This document shows positions 57,098-64,000 of a stretch of DNA of 64,000 nucleotides, piece by piece. Under the pieces are notes generated by a model. The model was not told where the DNA came from. It searched no databases and worked only from the letters and a program-made list of their open reading frames with translations. The first letter of the stretch is position 1. Each line of letters starts with the position of its first letter. This stretch comes from Sinomonas cyclohexanicum (lineage in GTDB: Bacteria > Actinomycetota > Actinomycetes > Actinomycetales > Micrococcaceae). The stretch spans positions 3,224,001-3,288,000 of the forward strand of contig NZ_AP024525.1 of NCBI RefSeq assembly GCF_020886775.1. Reading direction: 5' to 3'. The position numbers were made by a program, and so were the translations under genes.

Positions 57098-58201
57098 TCA
57101 GGCCTTGCGGTCCACCACTGCATCGGCGAAGGCGGCCAGGGAGTCCTTGACCACTCCCTCGGGGAGCGGCGCGAGCGCGGCCTTGGCCGCGTCGGCCCAC
57201 TCCCGCGCCACGGCCCACGACTGGTCCGTCACCGGGTGCGAGGAGATCGCCGAGACGGCCTCGGCGAGGGCGTCGTCGCTCGAGAGGTCGCCGTCCACGA
57301 GGGCGAGGACGCGCTGGGCGGAGGCATCGCCGTCGGCCGCTGCACGGCGCAGCAGCAGGACGGGCAGGGTCGGCACGCCCTCGCGCAGGTCCGTCCCGGC
57401 GATCTTGCCGGAGGTGACCTTGCCGCCGGTCACGTCGATGACGTCGTCGGCGAGCTGGAATGCCACGCCGACCTTCTCGCCGTAGTCCACCAGCACGGAC
57501 TCGTACTCGGCAGGCGCCCCGGAGAAGATGACGCCGAACTGGCCGGACGCGGCGATGAGCGAGCCGGTCTTGTCCGAGAGCACGGAGATGTAGTGCGCGA
57601 GCGGGTCCTCCCCCTCGCTCGGGCCCACGGTCTCGTGCAGCTGGCCGAGGCACAGCCGCTCGAACGTGCGCGCCTGGATCGACAGGGCCCGCCCGCCGAG
57701 ATCGGAGACGAGGATCGAGGCGCGCGCAAAGATGAGGTCTCCCGCGAGGATCGCCACGGTGTTCCCCCACACCTCGTGGGCGGTGGGAGCGCCGCGGCGG
57801 TAGGGCGCGGAGTCCATGACGTCGTCGTGGTAGAGCGTCGCGAGGTGCGTGAGCTCCACGACGGCGGCCGCCTGGAGCACCTCGGCCCGGGCAGGGTCGC
57901 CGAGGTGCGAGGCGAGGATGGTCAGGAGCGGTCGCACGCGCTTGCCGCCAGCCTCCATGAGGTGCTTGCTCGTCGCGTCCGCGAGCGGGTCCGAGTTGGA
58001 GATGGCCTCGCGGAGCACCCGCTCGACGCGCGCCATGCTCGTGGTGATCGCAGGGCCCAGCTCGGCGTCCTCCGCAATGGCGGCAAAGCCCGCCGGCAGC
58101 TGCATGCCGACGGCGATCGCCGTCGTGGTGGGGGGCGGCTCAGCGGACTCGGGGCGGCCATGCCCCGCGTGCGTCCAGCGGCTGTCTGCAGATTCAGTCA
58201 C
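57098..58201 (-). CDS. polyprenyl diphosphate synthase (menaquinone side chain)
   Basis: A 367-residue trans-isoprenyl diphosphate synthase. First aspartate-rich motif YHDDVMD at about 122-128, second FQLADDVIDV at about 249-258, and GGKRVRPLLTILA at about 85-97. With menG and menJ-like genes upstream it most likely makes the C40-C45 chain of menaquinone. The N-terminal 30 residues are non-conserved. Leaderless start: minus TAGGCT, 7 nt, GTG 58201. Confidence 0.9.
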   Translation of the reverse strand: MTESADSRWTHAGHGRPESAEPPPTTTAIAVGMQLPAGFAAIAEDAELGPAITTSMARVERVLREAISNSDPLADATSKHLMEAGGKRVRPLLTILASHLGDPARAEVLQAAAVVELTHLATLYHDDVMDSAPYRRGAPTAHEVWGNTVAILAGDLIFARASILVSDLGGRALSIQARTFERLCLGQLHETVGPSEGEDPLAHYISVLSDKTGSLIAASGQFGVIFSGAPAEYESVLVDYGEKVGVAFQLADDVIDVTGGKVTSGKIAGTDLREGVPTLPVLLLRRAAADGDASAQRVLALVDGDLSSDDALAEAVSAISSHPVTDQSWAVAREWADAAKAALAPLPEGVVKDSLAAFADAVVDRKA

Positions 58202-58211
58202 GGGGTCAAGC

Positions 58212-59543
58212 CTAGCTTTCCGGGCGCGGCGCGGGCGCCGTGCGGGGTGGGACGGTGTTGGACGTGGCGGGGACGAGCCCCTCGAGGACCCGGATCGCGG
58301 CGTCCGGCAGGGTGGTGCCGGGCCGGTCGGTGAGGTTCGCGAGCAGCCGGACCACGAACCGCATGAGCGGCGGCACGGGCATGCCGGTGGCGAGCGCGGC
58401 CCGCATCACGGCCGGATGCCCGATGAGCGCGGCGAACGCGCGCCCGAGCGTGAAGTGGCTGCCCCACTCGCGTCGCACGCGGTCGGCGTACGCGTTCAGG
58501 CGACGGTCGACGTCGGCCTCCTCCGGCCGCGCCCGGCCCGCCGCGCGCTGGGCTGCTGCGGCGTCGACGAGGTACTGGGCGGCGAAGCGCGCCGACTCCA
58601 TGGCGTACGAGATGCCCTCGCCGTTGAACGGGCTGACCATGCCGCCGGCGTCGCCGAGGAGCGCCATGCCGGGGACCACGTGCGGGGTGCGGTTGAAGCC
58701 CATGGGCAGGGCAGCGCCGCGGATGGGCCCGACCTGGTTCGCGTCGCTGAAGCCCCACTCCCCCGGCATGGCCGCGGTCCACTCGCGCAGCACCTGCCGG
58801 TAGTCGATCTTGCCGAACTCCTTGGACGAGTTGAGGATGCCCAGGCCCACGTTGCATGTCCCGTCCCCGACCCCGAACACCCAGCCGTAGCCGGGCAGCG
58901 GCTTGCCGTCGGCACCGGGGAGCTCGAGCCAGCCCTCCATCCAGTCGTCTTCGTGGCGGGGGCTCGTGAAGTAGGTGCGGTAGGCGACGCCGAGCGGCCG
59001 GTCGTCGCGCTTGGCCAGACCGCGGGACACGGCGGCGCGGGTCGAGTTGCCGTCGGCGGCGAGCACGACGTCGGCCCGGAACTCGCGCGTCTCACCGGTC
59101 TTCTTGCCCGACTCGTCGAGGAGGTGGGCGACGGCACCGACGACGCGGCCGCCGTCGTCCGTGAGCACCTCCGTGACCGAGTGCCCCTCGAGGATCCGCG
59201 CCCCGGCCGCGCGAGCGTGCTCCGCGAGGGCCTCGTCGAAGCCGAGGCGCGTGCGCACGAGCCCGTAGTCCGGGAAGCTCTCGAGGGCGGGCCAGGGCAG
59301 CTCGACCGTGCGGCCCCCGGCGATGAGGCGCAGGCCGCGGTTGCGACGCCAGCCGTCCTCGGCGGCGTGCGGGAGGCCCAGGAGCTGGATTTCCCGCACG
59401 GCGCGGGGCGTCAGCCCGTCCCCGCAGACCTTCTCACGAGGGAAGCGGGTCTTCTCGAGGACGGTGACGGGCACGCCCGAGCGGGCGAGGTAGTGGGCAG
59501 CGGTGGAGCCGGCGGGGCCGCCACCGATCACGAGTACTTCCAT
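58212..59543 (-). CDS. menJ: geranylgeranyl-reductase-family FAD enzyme (MenJ-like)
   Basis: A 443-residue flavoprotein reductase. FAD motif VLVIGGGPAGSTAAHYLARS at the N-terminus, CGDGLTPRAV at about 40, and GMALLGDAGGMVSPFNGEGI near 305-324 (second FAD contact and GEGI signature). In actinobacteria this family saturates one isoprene of menaquinone. It starts 11 bp after menG and is presumably co-transcribed. Confidence 0.88.
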   Translation of the reverse strand: MEVLVIGGGPAGSTAAHYLARSGVPVTVLEKTRFPREKVCGDGLTPRAVREIQLLGLPHAAEDGWRRNRGLRLIAGGRTVELPWPALESFPDYGLVRTRLGFDEALAEHARAAGARILEGHSVTEVLTDDGGRVVGAVAHLLDESGKKTGETREFRADVVLAADGNSTRAAVSRGLAKRDDRPLGVAYRTYFTSPRHEDDWMEGWLELPGADGKPLPGYGWVFGVGDGTCNVGLGILNSSKEFGKIDYRQVLREWTAAMPGEWGFSDANQVGPIRGAALPMGFNRTPHVVPGMALLGDAGGMVSPFNGEGISYAMESARFAAQYLVDAAAAQRAAGRARPEEADVDRRLNAYADRVRREWGSHFTLGRAFAALIGHPAVMRAALATGMPVPPLMRFVVRLLANLTDRPGTTLPDAAIRVLEGLVPATSNTVPPRTAPAPRPES

Positions 59544-59554
59544 CCCGGTGCCCG

Positions 59555-60340
59555 TCAGTGGGCGGCAGAGCGGCGGGCGCGGCGCAGCTTGGCCGGGAGC
59601 ATGCCCTCGGACGCGTGGACCGGCGGCGCGGGCTTGTGGGCCCGGTGCACCGCGACGATGCCGCCGGAGAGGTTCCGGTAGGTCACGTCGGTCCAGCCCG
59701 CGTCGGTGAGCCACGCGGCGAGGTTGTCCTGGTCCGGCCACGCCCGGATCGACTCGGCAAGGTACACGTACGCGTCCGGGTTGGAGGACGCGCGGCGCGC
59801 CACCTCGGGCAGGGCGCGCATGAGGTACTCGATGTACAGGGTGCGCCACAGCTGGTTGGTGGGCGTGGAGAACTCGGCGATGACGAGGCGGCCGCCGGGC
59901 TTGGCCACGCGCAGCATCTCGGCGAGCGCCTTCTTGGGCTCGTTGACGTTGCGCAGGCCGAAGCTGATGGTCACGGCGTCGAACGAGTTGTCCGCGAACG
60001 GCAGGTTGGTCGCGTCTCCGGCGATGAAGTCGATGTCCGGGCGGCGGCGCTTGCCCACCCGGAGCATGCCGAGGGAGAAGTCGCAGGCCACGACGTCCAC
60101 ACCGGCATCCGCGTACGGCTCGGACGAGGTGCCCGTCCCGGCGGCGAGGTCGAGGACGCGCTGGCCCGGGACGGCGTCGACCGCGTCCAGCACGACCTTC
60201 CGCCAGCGCCGGGTCTGCCCGAGCGAGAGGAGGTCGTTCATGACGTCGTACCGGGGTGCGACCTCGTCGAACATGGTGGCGACCTCGTCGGGCCGTTTCT
60301 CGAGGGATGCCCTCTTGCCTGCGCTGCTCACCCGCACCAT
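59555..60340 (-). CDS. menG: demethylmenaquinone methyltransferase
   Basis: A 261-residue SAM-dependent UbiE/MenG methyltransferase for the last step of menaquinone synthesis. Motif [13 protein letters not shown] at about 62-73, [20 protein letters not shown] near 125-144, and the UbiE opening [20 protein letters not shown] at about 20-39. The C-terminal ~25 residues are an Arg/Ala-rich extension. 11 bp downstream of the alcohol dehydrogenase gene on the same strand. Confidence 0.94.
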   Translation of the reverse strand: MVRVSSAGKRASLEKRPDEVATMFDEVAPRYDVMNDLLSLGQTRRWRKVVLDAVDAVPGQRVLDLAAGTGTSSEPYADAGVDVVACDFSLGMLRVGKRRRPDIDFIAGDATNLPFADNSFDAVTISFGLRNVNEPKKALAEMLRVAKPGGRLVIAEFSTPTNQLWRTLYIEYLMRALPEVARRASSNPDAYVYLAESIRAWPDQDNLAAWLTDAGWTDVTYRNLSGGIVAVHRAHKPAPPVHASEGMLPAKLRRARRSAAH

Positions 60341-60351
60341 TCTGCCAAACT

Positions 60352-61380
60352 TCAGAACCGCAGCAGGACCTTGGAGGAGCCGGTGCTGCGGTCCCCCGCG
60401 ACGCGGAAGGCCTCGACGGCGTCCTCGGCGGCGAACTCGTGGGTCAGCATCGGCTCGACGTCGAGGCCCTCAGCCAGGTACAGCAGCGCCGTGGTGATCT
60501 CGTCGACGAAGCGGAACGTGCCGCGGTAGTCGACCTCGCGGAAGACGAGCTCGGCCAGGGAGACGCTCACGTCCCCGGCCGGAAGGTTGCCCACCTGGAC
60601 CACCGTGCCTCCGCGCCTGACGGCGCGCAGGACGGCGGTGGTGGCCGCGGGCACCCCGGAGGCCTCGAAGACGACGTCGGTCGCGGGCAGGGTGCCGCCC
60701 TCGGCGAGGTTGACGGTCTCGTGGGCGCCCATGCGACGGGCGACGTCGAGGGAGCCGGCGGCGAGGTCAGCGGCGACCACGTGGGCCGCGCCGGCCTTGC
60801 GGGCTGCGGCGACGACGAGCGCGCCGATCGGGCCGGCGCCGTTGACCAGCACGGTCCTCCCGCGGAGGTCTGCGTCGGTGCCGCACGCGCGGTTGACCGC
60901 GTGGATCGCGACGCCGAGCGGCTCGGCGACGGCCGCGAGGCGCGTGCTCACGCCCTCGGGCACGGCGCGCAGCTGGTCCGCGGGGACCACCGTGCGGGCA
61001 GAGAAGGCCCCCTCGGTGTGGGGGTGGGATGCGGCCGAGCCGAGGTAGGCCACGGAACCGCACAGGTTCGGCCGGCCCGCGGCGCAGTACTCGCACTCGC
61101 CGCACACGGTGGCCGGGTGGACCGCGACGGCCTGCCCTACCTCGAAGCCGGTCACGGCCTCCCCGAGCGCGTCGATGCGGCCGGCGACCTCGTGGCCGAG
61201 GACCATGGGCTCGCGCAGGATGCTGAGCCCGGCGGCGCCGTGCTTGACGTAGTGGATGTCGCTGCCGCAGATGCCCCCGTACTCGACGACCACCACGGCG
61301 TCATGCGGGCCCGGCTCCCGCTCGGCGACGGGATCGAGACGCAGGTCCCCTGCGGCGTGGACGACGACGGCGATGCTCAC
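60352..61380 (-). CDS. zinc-dependent alcohol/polyol dehydrogenase (L-idonate/sorbitol dehydrogenase-like)
   Basis: A 342-residue medium-chain dehydrogenase. Catalytic zinc ligands Cys38 ([10 protein letters not shown]) and His63 (VLGHEVAG); structural zinc cysteines [15 protein letters not shown] at about 92-106; Rossmann motif [20 protein letters not shown]. Best match is the L-idonate 5-dehydrogenase/sorbitol dehydrogenase group. GTG start with GGGAGG upstream. A perfect 13-bp palindrome lies in its promoter. It may head the menG-menJ transcript. Confidence 0.87.
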   Translation of the reverse strand: MSIAVVVHAAGDLRLDPVAEREPGPHDAVVVVEYGGICGSDIHYVKHGAAGLSILREPMVLGHEVAGRIDALGEAVTGFEVGQAVAVHPATVCGECEYCAAGRPNLCGSVAYLGSAASHPHTEGAFSARTVVPADQLRAVPEGVSTRLAAVAEPLGVAIHAVNRACGTDADLRGRTVLVNGAGPIGALVVAAARKAGAAHVVAADLAAGSLDVARRMGAHETVNLAEGGTLPATDVVFEASGVPAATTAVLRAVRRGGTVVQVGNLPAGDVSVSLAELVFREVDYRGTFRFVDEITTALLYLAEGLDVEPMLTHEFAAEDAVEAFRVAGDRSTGSSKVLLRF

Positions 61381-61402
61381 GGGGCCTCCCTGTACAACAT
61401 GA

Positions 61403-61415
61403 TGAACACTGTTCA
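61403..61415 (-). promoter_or_regulatory. TetR-type operator palindrome upstream of the dehydrogenase gene
   Basis: TGAACA-C-TGTTCA, a perfect 13-bp palindrome of the sort bound by TetR-family repressors, 22 bp before the GTG start. A cognate regulator is not in the window. Confidence 0.6.
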
Positions 61416-61509
61416 GTGTATCGCCCGGAGGGTGGCGTCACCATGCCCGGCCGGCCGCGCGCCCGCGCCGTGCGCGGCGCGGACTGCACTTGAGTACTCT
61501 TGACCCATC

Positions 61510-62826
61510 ATGAAGGATCCCTTGCGCGCGCTCACGGTCGATCTGGGCCCGATCGATGGGGGCGCGATCGATCTGGGCAACTGCCTGATCGTCCCGGACG
61601 CGCAGTGCTGGATCCGGCGCGGCGAGGGGCAGGTGGGCTTCGGCGAGGCCGCACGCTTCACCGTGACAGGCCCAGACCGCTTCATCGAGGCCGAGGCCTG
61701 GTGGAAGCAGGTCACGCTCGAGGCGGACGTCCGCGACGACGTGCAGCACGCCGGCACCGGGCTCCTCGCATTCGGCAGCTTCGCATTCTCCAAGACGTCC
61801 CGGTACGCCTCGCGCCTCATGGTCCCGGAGCTCGTGGTGGGCGTCCGCGACGGGCGCGCGTGGGCCACGCTGGCGACCACCGGCGGCCGCCGGCCCAGCG
61901 AGGACGAGGTGCGCGGCGCCGTCGTGCGCACGCTCGGCCCGGACGCGGAGCAACGCACGACGCCGCCCCCCGCCTCGGCGGGGCACGGCCCGGTCACGCT
62001 CGGGCTCGGGGCCCTCGGCGAGCAGCGCTGGATGGATGCCGTGGCCGCGGGGGTGTCGCGCATTGCGGCGGGCGAGCTCGAGAAGCTAGTGCTCGCGCGG
62101 GACATCGTCGTGGAGGACGCCGGCGGCATCGCCCGCCCCGAGGTTCTGCGGCGGCTCACCCAGTCCTACGGGGACACATGGGTGTACGGCGTGGACGGGC
62201 TGGTGGGCGCCACCCCGGAGATGCTCATCCAGGTCGCGGGTCGGACCGCGCAGGCCCGGGTCCTCGCCGGCACCCTGGACCGGCGCGAGGCGGACGGCAA
62301 GGGCGTCGAGTACGCGGAACGGGTCCTGGCCGGCTCGCCGAAGCAGAGGCACGAGCACGAGATCGCCATCCAGTCGCTCACCACGGCCCTCGAGCCGTTC
62401 TCCGAGGCCATGAACGCGCACGACGAGCCGTTCATCCTCGAACTGCCCAACGTGTTCCACCTCGCCTCGGACGTCAAGGCCGAGCTGGCCGACGTCGAGG
62501 GGCACGTGCCGACCTCGCTGGCGCTCATCAACGCGCTGCATCCCACGGCGGCCGTGTGCGGCACGCCCACCGCGGTGGCCGGGGCCCTCATCCGCGAACT
62601 CGAGGGCATGGACCGGGGGCCCTACGCCGGTCCCGTGGGCTGGCTGGACGCGGCGGGGAACGGCGAGTGGGGCATCGCGCTGCGCGGCGGGGTCATCGAG
62701 TCACCGAGCGCCATGCGGCTGTACGCCGGCTGCGGGATCGTCGAGGCATCGGATCCGGCGGCGGAGCTCGCCGAGACGTGGGCGAAGTTCCGGCCGATGC
62801 TCGAGGCGCTGGGCATCGAGCGCTGA
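61510..62826 (+). CDS. menF: isochorismate synthase
   Basis: A 438-residue chorismate-using enzyme that makes isochorismate for menaquinone. Typical MenF/EntC segments: LEKLVLARDIVVED at about 190-203, ATPEMLIQVAGR, AGSPKQRHEHEIAI near 278, LHPTAAVCGTPTAVAGALI near 344-362 and LYAGCGIVEASDPAAELAETW at the end (quoted in part: AGCGIVEASDPAAELAETW). It is divergent from the dehydrogenase-menG-menJ unit. TACTCT (about 61495-61500) lies 9 nt before the ATG. Confidence 0.93.
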   Translation: MKDPLRALTVDLGPIDGGAIDLGNCLIVPDAQCWIRRGEGQVGFGEAARFTVTGPDRFIEAEAWWKQVTLEADVRDDVQHAGTGLLAFGSFAFSKTSRYASRLMVPELVVGVRDGRAWATLATTGGRRPSEDEVRGAVVRTLGPDAEQRTTPPPASAGHGPVTLGLGALGEQRWMDAVAAGVSRIAAGELEKLVLARDIVVEDAGGIARPEVLRRLTQSYGDTWVYGVDGLVGATPEMLIQVAGRTAQARVLAGTLDRREADGKGVEYAERVLAGSPKQRHEHEIAIQSLTTALEPFSEAMNAHDEPFILELPNVFHLASDVKAELADVEGHVPTSLALINALHPTAAVCGTPTAVAGALIRELEGMDRGPYAGPVGWLDAAGNGEWGIALRGGVIESPSAMRLYAGCGIVEASDPAAELAETWAKFRPMLEALGIER

Positions 62827-63028
62827 GCCGCCACGGCGTGACGCGAGTCACCCGAGTCTGGGATCCCGGAAACCCGGTCGCACTACGGGCTTGATTCCCC
62901 CTCCCGCATGTTGTCCAATGGTGAAACATAAGTTGCCTGTGATGCACATCTCATCTGGCCCGGACAGGGTTAGGATGGGACGTCGCATTAGCACTCCGGA
63001 CCCGTACCTGAGAAGTAAAGGTAGAGAT

Positions 63029-63970
63029 ATGACATTCTCCGCGAAGCTCGCGGCCAAGGGCGCTGCCGTCCTCGCCGTCGGTGCACTGGCCCTCACGGCC
63101 TGCACCAACGCCTCTGAGACCGGCGGCGGAGCGAAGCCCTCTGGCTCGTCCTCGGCGGCCTCGTTCGACCCGAGCACGGTGGCCAAGGACGATTCGCTCG
63201 CGTCGCAGGTCCCCGCCGCGATCAAGTCCAGCGGCACCCTCCGCGTGGGCTCCGACACGAGCTACGCCCCCGCCGAGTTCCTCGGCGGTGCCGACAACCA
63301 CACGGCCATGGGCTACGACGTGGACCTCGCGAAGGCGATCGGCGCAACGCTTGGCCTCAAGACGGACGTCCAGACGGCGGATTTCACGGGCATCCTCCCC
63401 GCGCTCGGCCCCAAGTACGACCTCGGCATCAGCTCCTTCACGATCAACAAGGAGCGGCTCCAGGCAGTCAACTTCGTGAGCTACTTCAACGCCGGCACGT
63501 CGTGGGCGGTCCAGAAGGGCAACCCGAAGAAGTTCTCGCTCGATGACGTCTGCGGAAAGACGATCGGCGTCCAGACCGGCACGGTCCAGGAGGACCCGGA
63601 CCTCAAGGACCGCAACGCGAAGTGCACCGCTGCCGGCAAGCCGGCCATCAACATCGTCTCGCTCAAGGCGCAGACGGACCTCAACACCCGCCTCGTGAAC
63701 GGCAGCCTCGACGCGATGGCCGCGGACTCGCCGATCATCGGCTACGCGATCCAGCAGACCAACGGCGCCGTCGAGAAGATCGGCGACACGTACGACGCGG
63801 CGCCGCAGGGCATCGCGGTCGCCAAGAGCGACACCGCGCTGGCCGATCTCATCCAGAAGGTCGTGACCAAGCTCATGGCCGATGGCACCTACAAGAAGAT
63901 CCTCGACACGTGGAACAACTCCGAGGGCGCCATCACCAAGTCTGAAGTCAACCCCACGCCTACCTCGTGA
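63029..63970 (+). CDS. polar amino-acid ABC transporter substrate-binding lipoprotein
   Basis: A 313-residue family 3 solute-binding protein. Lipobox LALTAC places the lipidated cysteine at about residue 25, followed by a Ser/Gly-rich linker. The binding domain has LRVGSDTSYAPAEFLGGADN at about 71-90 and GYDVDLAKAIGATLGLKTD. Similar to glutamate/glutamine and cystine-type receptors. Promoter -10 TAGGAT at 62971-62976 and AAAGG before the ATG. A permease reading frame begins at its stop. Confidence 0.92.
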   Translation: MTFSAKLAAKGAAVLAVGALALTACTNASETGGGAKPSGSSSAASFDPSTVAKDDSLASQVPAAIKSSGTLRVGSDTSYAPAEFLGGADNHTAMGYDVDLAKAIGATLGLKTDVQTADFTGILPALGPKYDLGISSFTINKERLQAVNFVSYFNAGTSWAVQKGNPKKFSLDDVCGKTIGVQTGTVQEDPDLKDRNAKCTAAGKPAINIVSLKAQTDLNTRLVNGSLDAMAADSPIIGYAIQQTNGAVEKIGDTYDAAPQGIAVAKSDTALADLIQKVVTKLMADGTYKKILDTWNNSEGAITKSEVNPTPTS

Positions 63971-64000
63971 CTACCATGACCACTCATCGAACGGACACCC
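63967..64000 (+). CDS. start of next gene, probably ABC permease (partial)
   Basis: GTG 63967 overlaps the preceding stop (GTGA) and opens V-T-T-M-T-T-H-R-T-D-T to the window edge; ATG 63976 is an in-frame alternative. Identity is guessed only from position after a polar amino-acid binding protein. Confidence 0.4.
   Translation, partial: MTTMTTHRTDT

Overview
The window is about 70% GC and packed with short intergenic gaps. Many genes start on GTG or are leaderless. Its gene content is a high-GC Gram-positive set: DnaE2, a complete menaquinone block, ferredoxin-type sulfite reductase, FprA-type reductases and an MFS gene paired with MarR. It reads as a chromosome segment of an actinobacterium, most likely Micrococcaceae (Arthrobacter/Sinomonas-like). 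The genus is inferred, not proven. There is no rRNA, CRISPR array, plasmid or phage module. The only RNA gene seen is a tRNA-Tyr.

Layout. 0-9 kb: 5'-truncated dnaE2, a VOC protein, an AlkA-like glycosylase, an SRPBCC protein, an ArsB/NhaD-like permease, a PRC-barrel protein with a 21-bp repeat tail, and a divergent pair (acyl-CoA synthetase / monooxygenase). 9-14.9 kb: thioredoxin, a MarR-MFS operon with two clear operators, a histidine phosphatase, an S51 peptidase, tRNA-Tyr, YajQ and small proteins. 14.9-15.9 kb: an IS5-family element that landed in the -10 box of a membrane-protein gene. 16-28 kb: MFS, panE-like, htpX, furA-katA, an amino-acid permease with tetR, a Pro/Thr-rich anchored protein followed by a frameshifted remnant, and FprA paralogue 1. 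27-36 kb: FetB-like permease, RarD-like exporter, DUF559/AbiEi-like protein 1, OsmC, universal stress protein, gabT with its PucR regulator.

35.9-55 kb is dominated by sulfur assimilation. One minus-strand cluster is ssuABC-cysG-fprA; the other is sir-cysH-cysD-cysN. They are separated by a LacI-type-regulated polysaccharide lyase, katG, a DUF4097 protein and a RibD-like reductase. cbiX (sirohydrochlorin chelatase) and an MFS gene follow. Together they would import oxidised sulfur, activate and reduce it to sulfide, and make the siroheme and reduced ferredoxin that sulfite reductase needs. 55-57 kb holds a SUKH-like protein and DUF559/AbiEi-like protein 2. 57-63 kb is the menaquinone block (polyprenyl synthase, menJ-like reductase, menG, menF) with an alcohol dehydrogenase. 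The window ends in a polar amino-acid ABC importer.

The most unusual signal is the pairing of each of the two DUF559 (Vsr-like fold) genes with its own 19-bp repeat family on both flanks (29.1/30.3 kb and 55.8/57.0 kb). Related or similarly periodic 19-bp repeats lie elsewhere in intergenic DNA (18.05, 35.8, 53.1 kb). This looks like a nuclease-like protein with cognate repeats, analogous to RAYT/REP, and I know of no description of it.
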